Below are positions 11,081 to 21,290 of a DNA stretch of 64,000 bases, piece by piece. Each line of letters starts with the position of its first letter. Within the stretch, counting starts at the first letter, position 1. A program made the position numbers and the translations under genes. The notes under the pieces are model-generated. The model did no database searches and was not told where the DNA came from. It saw nothing but the letters and a program-made list of their open reading frames with translations. The DNA is taken from NCBI RefSeq assembly GCF_031755915.1, contig NC_083389.1, forward strand, positions 24,923,001 through 24,987,000. Reading direction: 5' to 3'. The stretch is from Ziziphus jujuba (Eukaryota; Streptophyta; Magnoliopsida; Rosales; Rhamnaceae).

Positions 11081-12950
11081 ATGAAGTCTCTAAGCAGCCT
11101 CATCAATTTGAAAAGTACGTGTTATGCTCGCCTCAAAACAGAGTCTTTTGGAAAACTAAGAATCATAGTAGTCAATAACTATCCTAGATTGAGGAATCTT
11201 TTCCCAGTTCATGTGGCCAAATATATCTTCTTGCACCTTCAGGAACTAGAAGTGGAGTCCTGTGGATTAATGGAGGAGATATTAGTGGAGGAAAAAGAAG
11301 ATAGTAGTTTCCCATTGAATGTTGTCAATTACAATCCTCGAAATTATCATCTCTTCCGCAGCTAGTCTGTTTCTCCTCTGAAAGCAACATGTTAGTTACA
11401 TCTATGCAACTGTTCAATTGGAAGGTAAATATAGTTATGTGTATATGCCACGTTTGATGATCTGCTTCTCTAAGCATAGAATTCTGTTACTATGCATTTC
11501 GTTCTCTAATTAAGTAGAACTTAAAACTAGCTAGCTAGCTTGTCTTAACTATATATTATATTTTGCAACAAAGTTTATTGTGTTTTGATTAAGAAAAAAT
11601 ATTGATATTTGCAGGTTGTATTTCCCAATTTGAAGGAATTGTCAATAAATGACCTGTCTAAGCTGACAAGCATATGGAGTTCTTCAAGATTATCAGCCAC
11701 TCATGATCATTGGTTGGATATCTTTCAAAATCTGTGTAAAGTAGAAATCAAGAAGTGTACGAATCTGAAATATGTCTTTTCAACTTCTGTGGCCAGATGT
11801 CTTGAGCAGTTGAAGAACCTGGGTGTAGAGAGTTGCAAGGAGATAAAGGAAATCATTACAATGGAAGAAGATGATCAGGATCAGAAACTAATCCTTGAGT
11901 TCATGTTCCAAAAACTACATAGCTGCCAAAACTTAGAAAGTTCTATCCAGGAATGCATACTTCCAAGTGGCCCGCATTGAAACGTATTGTGATTTTTGGA
12001 TGTGAGAAAATGGAAAATTTGCAGCCCGTTTTTCAACTTTCCATCACACTACTACTCCTTCTTTCTTTTTCATTGAAAACATAAACATTTTTATTAAATT
12101 GGAAGAATTCTTACTTTGTGCCTTTGACACATATATGCATGTATGATATAATGTGTTAAATATTTGATCAGGATTCATTCCCCAAGTTGAGTCAAATGTC
12201 GTTTAGCGGAAAGGAGATTTTATACAGTCCACTGCCTCCAGCAGAGTGTCTTCCCACACTAGGAGGTCTTAATCTGTCTTGTGTACACTTTACATCAGCT
12301 GATTTTCCATTTGCTTCTCTTGACAAGTTACCTTGTCTACAGCGTATGCTTGTCTACCAAGCTTTTACGAAGTTTTATTCATCAAACAACAAACACCTAA
12401 TGGGCAAATTAATAATGGAGGAGACTTCGCAGCTTTAACAAGCTTGAGGCTTTTTAAATTACCCAAGCTGGCGTATCTGTCAAACGCTAACAAGTCCAAC
12501 TCCAACTCCAGCTCCCACCATGTAGCAGAAGATCATCGGCCAGTTGTACTTTTCCCAAACTTGAAATCTCTGAAAGTGGACGAATGTCGTAGATTGAAGA
12601 ATCTATCATCATCAGCAATCTCATTCCACAATCTAACATGTTTGTCTATATGTCTATGTCAAGGGATGAGCTATTTGTTTACTGATTCCATTGCTGCCAC
12701 TGGTTTGAGCCAGGTCACAACTTTGTGGGTTCAAAGATGTAAAAGGATGACAGAAATAGTATCTACCACCAGCAGTGATCGAGATGGGGATGAAGACCCA
12801 CTAACAGCATTAGCAGCAGCAACTGTGGAAGGAAGTATAACAATTTTCAGCCAGTTGAAAGATTTGTCACTGATAGATCTACCATGTCTTTCAGGGTTTT
12901 GCTCCGGAAATTCGATGCTTAATGTTGAACTTCCATCCTTGGAAACTTGA
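11081..12950 (+). pseudogene. NLR disease-resistance protein, C-terminal LRR fragment
   Basis: Intact relatives are intracellular CC-NB-LRR immune receptors of the RPS2/At4g27190-like kind. Three exons can be traced: 11081-11424 (donor GGTAAAT), 11615-about 12060 (acceptor TTTGCAG) and about 12173-12950 (acceptor GATCAG). Visible LRR features include PRLRNLFPVHVAK, LQELEVESC, FPNLKELSINDLSKLTSIW, CTNLKYVFSTSVAR and FPNLKSLKVDECRRLKNL, the loose leucine repeats with C-rich strands typical of these genes. The frame shifts near 11335, 11918 and 12340-12440, and homologous sequence continues in another frame each time. There is no NB-ARC domain within the preceding 2 kb. It is a 5'-truncated pseudogene; whether transcripts exist cannot be seen. 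Confidence 0.85.
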
Positions 12951-13128
12951 AGCGTTTCTGAGTGCTGCCTTGACATGGAGATTTCCCCTGATGGAACACT
13001 CATTGTAACACTTGATTCTACAAACCAAGCTCAAAGACTAGCATAGCTAGCAGAAGAAGGTGAAGAAGAAGATGATGAAAATGTTGTACGAGACTATTAG
13101 ATGAAATGCATTATTCATTCCCTAGTTA

Positions 13129-13133
13129 CTTAT
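13129..13133 (+). repeat. Target-site duplication, left copy (CTTAT)
   Basis: CTTAT directly precedes the left LTR at 13134 and recurs at 13891-13895 directly after the right LTR. Confidence 0.8.
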
Positions 13134-13314
13134 TGTAAGGTAACAACACGTATTAGGTGAAAAGCTTGAATATTATTATTATCAGTAATACACATATATA
13201 CTCTGTACAGCAACTGAAAAATAGAGAAGATAAAGATACAATAACTATCAGATATACATACACATACAGGAGCATATAAGAGATAGATACAAAATAACAA
13301 TCATTATCCTTTTA
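13134..13314 (-). repeat. MiniCop 3' LTR
   Basis: About 181 bp, near identical to 13704-13890 apart from a few substitutions and a shorter ATT microsatellite. Confidence 0.85.
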
Positions 13315-13786
13315 TGCCCCCGCAAGATGAGGGTCGGTCAAGGACACGAATCTTGGATTGGAAAGATTGAAAGAGTTGACGACCAAGAGGCTTTGTTAAG
13401 ACATCTGCAAGTTGGTCGTTAGTTGAAATATGTGAAAACTGAATGGAGCCATACAAGTAATATCCAATTAAGAGGGCGTCAAATTGTTTTTTCCAAGGGA
13501 AGTTGGTGGTTGCCGTGAGTTTGAGGAGAGACTGTGTAGCAACGTTGATCACAATAAGAGTTCTATTGGCAAAGGAAGCGTCATTGGTAATATGGAATCC
13601 AGATGGAGAAGAAAGAGTGATCTGGAAGGGAATAGAAGAAACGAAAAGAAAAAAAAAAAAAATAAATAAATACTCATTTGAGTTCCAGAAGGCTCTGATA
13701 CCATGTAAGGTAACAACACGTATTGGGTGAAAAGCTTGAATATTATTATTATTATCAGTAATACAAATATATACTTTGTACAGCAA
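13304..13786 (-). CDS. Open gag-RNase H fusion frame of MiniCop
   Basis: A 160-codon frame whose first ~35 codons lie in the LTR. Its middle holds a copia gag N-terminal segment (SLLKLTATTNFPWKKQF, then DALLIGYYLYG). This runs straight into the C-terminal end of copia RNase H (HISTNDQLADVLTKPLGR, then SSCGG). In a full element these regions are separated by protease, integrase and reverse transcriptase, so the junction near 13445 marks a large internal deletion that kept the frame. A poly-F tract encoded by a poly-A run lies near 13650. The start codon is uncertain, and expression is not shown by the sequence. Confidence 0.6.
   Translation of the reverse strand: MLYKVYICITDNNNNIQAFHPIRVVTLHGIRAFWNSNEYLFIFFFFLFVSSIPFQITLSSPSGFHITNDASFANRTLIVINVATQSLLKLTATTNFPWKKQFDALLIGYYLYGSIQFSHISTNDQLADVLTKPLGRQLFQSFQSKIRVLDRPSSCGGIKG
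13691..13703 (-). other. MiniCop primer-binding site
   Basis: Reverse complement reads TGGTATCAGAGCC immediately after the 5' LTR end, the standard initiator tRNA-Met site. Confidence 0.9.
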
Positions 13787-13890
13787 CTAAAAAACAGAGA
13801 AGATAAAGATACAATAACTATCAGATATACGTACACATACAGGAGGAGCATATAAGAGATAGATACAAAATAACAATCATTACCCTTCTA
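13704..13890 (-). repeat. MiniCop 5' LTR
   Basis: About 187 bp, direct repeat of 13134-13314. It is followed by the right copy of the CTTAT duplication at 13891-13895. Confidence 0.85.
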
Positions 13891-13984
13891 CTTATCACTA
13901 AATTCTCTTCTCTATTTTTTTAATATTTTTTTTTCCAGATACTTCAAAATTTCTTGATGTAAAAGATAAATGATCATTTTCTTA

Positions 13985-14420
13985 TACTAATTTGTACATT
14001 TCTTTGTATGTTTGTTTGTTCGTAGTAAGCAGGCACTGAATGATTTCAAAAGTGAGCTGACTAATTTGAAAATACATCCAGGATATATAAGTAAGTGTCA
14101 TGAACTTCATAACAAAATCACAACCAATATTCTAGAATTTCTTCTATTAATTAATATCAAATTTACATCAAAGAATTTTTGTAAACCAAAACAATAGGAT
14201 TAATTTTTTATGCAGACTCTAGATCAAAACATTTACATATTAACTTTCAACAAAACATATGGTCAAAAAAGTTTGTACTGCTTTTGTCCTACTGCTGTAA
14301 TCTGTAAGTGGGTGAATGAAAATTTGGTGTAAAATTGCAGGTCTTTGGATGCCGATTTAGCTCACTTTGCTCTTTGAATATGGCTGTAATAAAGCAAGAA
14401 ATGGTTATTTCTTAATATTT
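13985..14420 (+). other. Possible 3' exons of the NLR locus
   Basis: An acceptor-like TTCGTAG at about 14020-14026 is followed by sequence reading KQALNDFKSELTNL and a donor-like GTAAGTG near 14091. A second acceptor-like TTGCAG at about 14335-14340 precedes GTCTTTGGATGCC. This could be spliced 3' UTR or a terminal exon of the pseudogene upstream, separated from it by MiniCop. No domain is recognised. Confidence 0.25.
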
Positions 14421-14909
14421 GTGAGGGAGATTGTGAATGAGACCATTCGATCAAATTGGAAGATCTTTGTACTCATTAATTAATTTATTTTCTGTATACG
14501 AGTTTCATAGTACGGCAACCGAAGGAATCCAAGAAAAGAGAGCCAGTAAAAATATATATATATATATATATATTTTCATTATCATTGCTTAGTTAAATTG
14601 ATTCTGATCTTGTAGCCCTACTATTGTAGTACTAGTATTTTTATACATATAAAGGCAAGGAAATCACTTTTCTCTGTCTTAAAATTTATTTTTTGGCATT
14701 AAAGGGTCATATTACAAAAAATAAATAATAAATATAAAAGAAATCTCCCATACACGATAACAAAATATTCAGAAAAAGTGACGTGGAAATCCAGGACAAA
14801 TTTATGAAAAACAAGGCTTACATAAACTCGACCAAAAAATCCTAAATTTCAATCTTCAAAAAGAAATTTATCATGTTTAAAAGAGCCATCGAATATGTAG
14901 AAAACAAAT
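14421..14909. other. Intergenic, no gene seen
   Basis: Contains a TA microsatellite at 14552-14573 and no coding feature. Confidence 0.5.
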
Positions 14910-16036
14910 TGATACGAACCTAGGACGATACGAACCTAGGACGATTCGGACCTAAACCCGCATTATATTAGCCCGGATCTCAATTAAATTCAAATTTTTA
15001 TGGAAACCTTAATCCCTAACCAACTTGTGTTTAGAAACCTTGGTATAATGAAGATGCTACAATAAGTGATGGTTATTCTATTGATAGGTCAAAACTAAAA
15101 CACTCACTCTCTAATGGTGTTTTAGGTCTTCAAAGAGAATAAAGAGAATTCTATCTCACAATTAACTTTCTGAATAATATATAAGCTATATTCTCATTGA
15201 AAAATAAGCCTTTAAATAGGCTTTGAAAGAACAAAATAAAACCCTAAAAGATAAGACAAAAACCGGCCAAGGCAAGTAAAAGCCGTAGGTGACAGAATTT
15301 CCTCTCTCCTTTCTTAATCTAAATTTGATTAATTAATTCCTTTAATTTGAATTACGAATTAATTAATTTACAATTGAAATAATAAAATAGTAACTTTCCT
15401 AAATTAATTTTTTCCGCAAATAATTAAACAAAAACGAAAATAAGGATAGTTTCCTAAAAACAAAAAGTAAAATTCAAAAGAGGAAACTAGTTGACTAGTT
15501 GATAACTGAGCTAACTTTGACCAATGTCCAGTTTGTTTGGCTTCCAAATCAGCTTCCATATGCCATGTAGGATGCCAAATATTATTAATAATGATTCCTA
15601 CACGTTTCCCCTTGATTGAAATAAGTCAAACTTGCTTAATCATCAAAATAAGTCAAAGCCAGCAGCAAAACAGCACATTTTCGGCCAAATTGAGAGGTTG
15701 TCCGTACAAGCTAGTTTTACGTGTTTTTTATTCTACCTTGAGATGATTCCATGGCCTCTTCATGATATCTATTGAATCCAAGAAGTTTTGGATCCATTCA
15801 TTGATGTCCGGAGTCCATATTTGCACTAAAACAGCTACCCGGGTCCGTAACGGCTTCTACCACTTGGATGCTTAAAACATACTTTGTATCTTCGGGTATT
15901 GACAAACCCTTTTCGAAATTAATTACTCCCTGTATAAATGTAGCCAAGTTGTCCTTAAATCTCTTGGCTTGAGCTCTAGTAATTGACCCGATCTTCATCC
16001 GTATTGGATCTGCACCCCAACGGGTTGTCGATTGTC
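14910..16036 (-). repeat. GyA gypsy LTR, minus orientation, truncated at its 5' end
   Basis: Begins (plus strand) TGATACGAACCTAGG, the reverse complement of the GyA LTR 3' end, and runs collinearly to the GGGTTGTCGATTGT block near 16020-16035, within about 30 bp of the expected LTR 5' terminus. No primer-binding site lies left of 14910, so this is a 3' LTR or solo LTR. An 18-bp unit (TACGAACCTAGGACGA) is tandemly duplicated at 14913-14945. At 16036 it abuts another GyA LTR in the opposite orientation. Confidence 0.8.
15798..15998 (-). CDS. LTR-encoded C-terminal tail of GyA Pol
   Basis: A 66-codon open frame inside the LTR reading ..ITRAQAKRFKDNL, FIQGVINFEKGLSIPEDTK, then ILSIQVVE-like residues. 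The same peptide follows the integrase C terminus at 22580-22740 and recurs at 45210-45350 and 50060-50220. It is therefore the distal end of Pol overlapping the LTR, not an independent gene. It begins here without its integrase body. Confidence 0.5.
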   Translation of the reverse strand: MKIGSITRAQAKRFKDNLATFIQGVINFEKGLSIPEDTKYVLSIQVVEAVTDPGSCFSANMDSGHQ

Positions 16037-16650
16037 CCTATGCATGAGGGTCAAAGACAGCTTAGTCAAAAAGATAGTTATTTAGTTTTCTAATTTGATT
16101 TTGACTTTTTGTTTTAGGAAATTAGTCTTCTATTTGGTTTTTATTTATTTATTTGCTGGAAAAATTAACTTAGAAAAGTTATTATTTTATTATTTTGCTT
16201 GTAAATTAATTAATTTCTAATTCAAAATAAAGGAATTAATTAATACAAATTAGTTTAGGCAAGTAAGGTGAAATTCGGCCAACATGTTTCCTAATCTCTT
16301 TGGTGGCCAGTTCTAACCTAAGTTTCTAGGCTTTATTGTTTTATAACTCTAACCTATTTAAGAGCTTGTTTTTTAGGAAGAACACACCTTCAATAATATA
16401 CAAAAAATTAATTGTGAGATTGAATTTCTCTTTGTTTTCTTTGAACACCTAAAACATCATTAGAAAGTGAGTGTTTTAGTTTTGACGTATCAATAGGACA
16501 TCCATAACCTGTTGTGGCATCTTCAATATACTAAGATTCCTAGTCACAGATTGGTTAAGGGTTGAGATCACTCTATTAAAATCTGAACTTAATTGAGATC
16601 CAGGCTACTATAATACGGGTTTAGGCACGTGCCGACCTAAGTTCGTATCA
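16037..16650 (+). repeat. GyA-1 5' LTR, 5'-truncated
   Basis: Matches 23050-23670 closely up to the ..GTTCGTATCA terminus at 16650. Roughly the first 500 bp of the ~1.1-kb LTR are missing, replaced by the inverted LTR fragment at 14910-16036. Confidence 0.85.
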
Positions 16651-16652
16651 TT

Positions 16653-16665
16653 TGGTATCGGAGCC
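16653..16665 (+). other. GyA-1 primer-binding site
   Basis: TGGTATCGGAGCC, one mismatch from the usual initiator tRNA-Met site, two bases after the LTR end. Confidence 0.85.
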
Positions 16666-17781
16666 AAGATTTTGTTCAGGTTTGATCTATCTTATTTGTT
16701 TAGTTTGTTTTGTAATAATTTACAATTTTAGCATTAGGTTAAGGTTCCATCCATCTCTTACACATTCTGCATCTTTAAAAAAAAAAAAAAAATTCATGGC
16801 CGAAATTAGTTTCTTTGTTTTACCGTATTTTTTGTTTCCTAGTTTGTTGGTTGTCTTTCGTCTTTGTTCTTAGTAATGTATTTTGTTGTTGATTTTTTTT
16901 GCTGCTTTTTATCTTAATTATTTGCATTCAAATTTTCCAAAAAAAGAAAAAAGAAAAAAAAAGGTGTATTTGCGGCAACAAAACAAAAACAAAAAAAAAA
17001 AATGTAAATTTGTGTTTTTGTTGTTGGTGGTCATGGGTTTGGTGGAATTTTACTGTTGGATTTGAAATTTTATTGTTTATTGTTGCTACTACAGTTGAGT
17101 TCATATCTATGAGTTAAAAAAAAAAAAAAAGCCGAATATAAAAAAAAAAAATTTGATTTGTTGAAATTTGGAGTTGGATTTTTTTGTTGAAAATTTGTTG
17201 GAGTTGCTGAGTTGTTGCTTATTTATTCAATATTTGGAGTTGCTGAAAATTCAATTTGCTATTGGATAGTTGAATTTTGGGTTCGTAAATTATTTGGATT
17301 AAAATTAGTTAAAGGATTTGATACGAAAACTTGAATTACAAATAACAACAACCAACAAATATTCTATATTTTTGTTCAATTTGATATTGTTCATGTTTGA
17401 ATTTCTTTCTCTAAATTTTATTCTTGAAGTCTTAATTTCTTACCATCTGTTTCAGTTCTTATTGATTCTGTGCCCTATTTTTGTTTAGAAAAGCCAAGGA
17501 TTAAGTGTTTAAATTCACTCGGTATTTGATTATTTTTGCTTGTTGTTTTATTGATAAGTTTAAATTAGGTACACTTATGATCTAGTTACTGTTTTATGCA
17601 TGTTTAATTAAGACTTTGAGTTAGTTCTTTAAGTGGAAAAAGGCAAAAGAGTGTGAGCTTAAAAGAATGTATAAGCCAAAACAAGTGTGCAAACACGAGT
17701 GTCGAGACCTTATTTGAGTGAAACACGTGAGGGAGTGAATTTTGTTAGGCTTTATTTTATTTTTGTGTTACTTATACTAAC
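16666..17781 (+). other. GyA-1 untranslated leader
   Basis: About 1.1 kb between primer-binding site and gag with poly-A tracts (16775-16791, 16991-17002, 17116-17130). The same leader is found at 46197-47510 in GyA-2. Short frames here are not conserved between the two copies and are not considered genes. Confidence 0.7.
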
Positions 17782-18960
17782 ATGGTAGATTCAAGGATAA
17801 GAAAATGAGAAACACCATTGAGAATTAATGAAAAAGAATCCGTGGGATTCAAAGGGAATTCTAAGGCAACGGGAAGTGGAGGCGAACATACCGACATGAT
17901 GGCGATCATGGAACAACTCCAATACATGAATGCTCACTTTGATCACCTAGATTAAAGATTGGACAGAGTTGAGAACTCACAAGAAGGGTCGAATCCAAGG
18001 TTAGATGCACATGGTGGCCGAGGTCGAGGTCGAGGAGGTCGTGGTCGACCTAGAGAGGAACTCGGGGAAGGTAATTTTGGAGATGACTTTGATGAGGGGT
18101 TCGACAAAATTTTTGCTTACCAAGGAAGGCAAAATCATGAGAGACAAGCAAGGGAAAAAGATGATGATCTTGGAAATATCCAAGTCAACATACTACCTTT
18201 CATGGGAAAAAGTGATCTGGAAGCCTACTTAGAATGGGAGGAGCTTATGGAGATAATCTTCGATTGTCACAACTATTCGGAGACTAAAATGGTAAAAGTG
18301 GCAGCAATGGAATTTGAACATTATGCACTTCAACGGTGGACTAATGAGCAAAATACCCGAAGGAGAGTAAGTGATGCATTGATTACTACTTGGCGACAAA
18401 TGAAAGGAGCCATGAGGAAGTAATTTGTACCGACTCATTACCATCGGTTGCTACATCAAAGACTCCAATCATTATCACAAGGTAGTAGGTCTGTGGAGGA
18501 TTATTACAAGGAGATGGAGATGCTCATGATGAGATTGAGCATGCATGAAGAAAGAGAAGCAACCATGATGTATTCTTGGCGGGTTGAATCCTGAGATAGC
18601 TAATCAATTGGAATTACAACAATATATGGAATTGGAAGAGGTGTTGCATGTGGCTATCAAACTTGAGAATCAATTCAAGAGGAGAGCACAAGTACACGGC
18701 TTGGAGGAGTTTCAAACAGTGGGAGGTCAAATCCAAGTGCTTGGAGAAGCAATCCCACATATGACAACAAGCCAAAACCGAAGCTAGGTGATGAAAGCAC
18801 CAATCAGCCAAAAAGGGAGTCTAAGGCCGAATCTATCCAAGCACCACGGAATGAAGGTAAATCTGATCCTAACCCTTCTAGAACTCGTGAAATTGTGTGT
18901 TTTGAGTGCCAGGGATGAGGACACATTACCAATCAATGCCCGAATAGAAGAATCATGGTG
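17782..18960 (+). pseudogene. GyA-1 gag (capsid/nucleocapsid)
   Basis: Gag forms the cytoplasmic virus-like particle that packages element RNA. The likely original start is ATGGTAGATTCA at 17782, followed by an early TGA. The longest open part (17959-18423) has a Gly/Arg-rich N terminus (GGRGRGRGGRGRP), then the capsid core PFMGKSDLEAYLEWEE, CHNYSETKMVKVAAMEF and TTWRQMKGAMRK before a TAA. It continues FVPTHYHRLLHQRLQSLSQG and ELEEVLHVAIKLE in shifted frames. The nucleocapsid zinc knuckle CFECQG.GHITNQC at about 18898-18939 has a TGA at 18916 in place of its usual residue. Confidence 0.9.
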
Positions 18961-19139
18961 CTGAAAGATAATGGTGAACTAAAATCCGAAAGTGAAGAAA
19001 GTGATGCTAAAACCGAAATTGATGGTGAAGAAGTTGGAGATGAAGGGTATGATGAATTCGAAACACTCAAGACATCTAGGGATGAATTGATTTTGGTGGC
19101 AAGAAGGGTTCTAATCATGTACAAAGATGAGGACAAAAT

Positions 19140-19676
19140 TCAAAGAGAGAATATCTTCTACACCCGATGTGAAATTCAAGGTAACATTTGTAGTATGATA
19201 GTTGATAGTAGAAGTTGTGCAAATGCAATTAGTAATTTAGTAGTTGTAAATTGGGGTTAGCACCCATTAAACATCCAGAACCATATAGATTACAATCGCT
19301 TAATGATAGTGGTGAGATGAAAGTAAATAAACAAGCCAAAGTAAAATTCAGCATTGATAAATATATAGATGTTGTATTGTGTGATGTTCTTCCTATTCAT
19401 GCGGGTCATATTTTGTTGGGTAGGCTATGGCAATTTGATAAAGATGCCACATATTATGGGAGAGAGAATTCCATTGTATTTAAATTTAAAGGGAAAAAGG
19501 TTAAGCTGGATCCATTAACTCCAAAGGAAGTATTTAGAGACCAATTACAATGCAACAAAAGAGGGAGGCCAAAAAGCTTAAAGAAAAGGTTAGTATGGCA
19601 CCAACGGCTTCAACAACAATTCAATGGAACAAGGCCATGCAAGAACAACCAGGTAAGTGTCCTAAACTCAAAGTAG
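19140..19676 (+). pseudogene. GyA-1 protease region
   Basis: Retropepsin-like region that cleaves Gag-Pol. YTRCEIQGNICSMIVDSRSC contains the active-site tract, but the usual DSG triad reads DSR. After a TAG near 19258 the fold continues in another frame (HPEPYRLQSLNDSGEMKVNK, then GHILLGRLWQFDKDATYYGR). The loss of the glycine, together with the frameshift, makes it inactive. It matches 48840-49260 in GyA-2, where IIDSGSY keeps the DSG. Confidence 0.8.
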
Positions 19677-19856
19677 AGGGGAAAGAAAGAGAGAAACCTG
19701 AAAGTAAGGGAAAATTGAAGAAATTCAGAGACATGGTGAGAAACCCGAGAGTGAGGGAAAAAGTGTGGTGACCGAGAGAGAGAAAGGAAAAGAAAGAAAA
19801 AAGAAAGGAAAAATAAAAAAATTTACCTTAGTTTTGGGGATGTTAATAAAGCCATC

Positions 19857-20681
19857 TTGAGTAAGAAACCATTGCTGGTCATGATTTATAAAGATGTATT
19901 TTTAAATGATCAAGCTAATCCCAAAAAACTTGAATTTTCAATTTCTATTTCTTCTCTTTTCCAAGAATTTGATGATGTCTTTCCGGAGGAAATTCCTAAT
20001 GGATTACCAACTATCCGAGGGATTGAATGTCAAATTGATGTTGTGTGGGAGCTACAATTCCAAATAGGCCTGCATGTAGAAGTAATCTCGAGAAGACAAA
20101 GGAGCTACAAAGGCAAGTAAGAAAGGCTATATTCGTGAGAGTATGAGTTCATGTACTGTCCTGTTTTATTAGTTCCTAAAAAATATGGTTTTTGGCTTAT
20201 ATATGTGGATTGTATGGCTGTAAATAATATTATCATTAAATATAGGCATCAAATTCCTAGGTCAGATGACATGTTAGATGAATTACATGGTGCATGCATA
20301 TTTACTAAAATTGATCCTAGGAGTGGGTATCATCAAATTAGAATGAAAGAAGGTGATGACTGGAAAACCGCATTTAAAGCTAAACATGGATTGTATGTGT
20401 GGTTAGTAATGCCTTTTGGTTTAATTAATGAACCTAGCAATTTCATAAGATTAATAAATCATGTTATGCGCCCATTCATTGAAAAATTTGTTGTTGTTTT
20501 TTTTGATGATATTCTTGTATATAGTAGGCATCTAGATGAGCAAGTAGGACATGTTAGGCAAGTTTTAAATATCCTTAGGAAGGAAAGGTTGTTTGCTAAC
20601 TTGAAAATCTGTGATTTTTGCAAAAGTGAACTTGTTTTACTAGGATTTGTCGTAAGTGCTGCAGCTATTAAAGTTGATTAA
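19857..20681 (+). pseudogene. GyA-1 reverse transcriptase
   Basis: Copies element RNA into cDNA. SKKPLLVMIYKDVFL leads into FDDVFPEEIPNGLP, the conserved pre-RT segment. The RT core shows PVLLVPKKYG, TKIDPRSGYHQIRMKEGD, AFKAKHGLYVWLVMPFGL and the catalytic FFDDILVYS (about 20497-20523). One break separates the frames at 19857-20120 and 20151-20681. The catalytic Asp pair is kept; the inactivation is by stops (20118, 20679). Confidence 0.9.
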
Positions 20682-20687
20682 TCCAAT

Positions 20688-21290
20688 GTGCAAGCAATCC
20701 AAGAGTGGCCGAAACCTACTTCCATTATCCAACTGTGGAGCTTTCATGGTTTAGCTAGCTTTTACCGAAGATCTGTCAAGGATTTTAGCACCATCGTAGC
20801 ATCTTTGACCGAAGTTATGAAGAAGAATGTTGGCTTTAAACGAGGGGAAGTACAAGATAAATCTTTTAAATTGTTGAAAGAAAAATTATCTAATGCACCT
20901 TTACTAGTTTTGCCTAATTTTGATAAAAATTTTGAAATTGAATGCGATGCTTCAGATGTAGGTATTGGAGCTGTCTTAATGCAAGATGGAAGACACATAG
21001 CCTATTTTAGTGAGAAATTGAATGGAGCTGCACTAAACTACCCGATATATGATAAAGAGATGTATGCTTTGGTGAGAGTTTTGGAAACTTGATAGCATTA
21101 TTTAATGCCAAAAGAATTTGTGATTCATTAGGATCATGAATCTTTGAAGCATATTAAAGGCCAAGGGAAGCTTAACTGAAGGCATGCTAAGTGGACTGAG
21201 TTCATTGAAACATTTCCTTATGTCATCTGCTACAAAAAAGGTAAGGAAAATGCGATCGCCAACGCATTATCCCGAAGGTATGTATTGTTT
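20688..21290 (+). pseudogene. GyA-1 RNase H
   Basis: Degrades RNA in the RNA:DNA hybrid. The connection segment [12 protein letters not shown] and [16 protein letters not shown] precede [18 protein letters not shown] (catalytic D in DASD), [20 protein letters not shown] and, after a TGA at 21090, [29 protein letters not shown] and [15 protein letters not shown]. Domain order and motifs are complete except for stops. Confidence 0.9.

Larger units (their letters stand above)
13134..13890 (-). mobile_element. Copia deletion derivative (MiniCop, 757 bp)
   Basis: Two direct repeats, 13134-13314 and 13704-13890, bound 389 bp of internal sequence and are flanked by CTTAT. On the minus strand the order is LTR, primer-binding site, gag N terminus, RNase H C terminus, purine-rich tract, LTR, so everything from mid-gag to late RNase H is missing. 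It depends on other elements for mobility. The LTRs end in CA on one side but TA on the other. The insertion lies 180 bp downstream of the NLR pseudogene stop. Confidence 0.85.
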
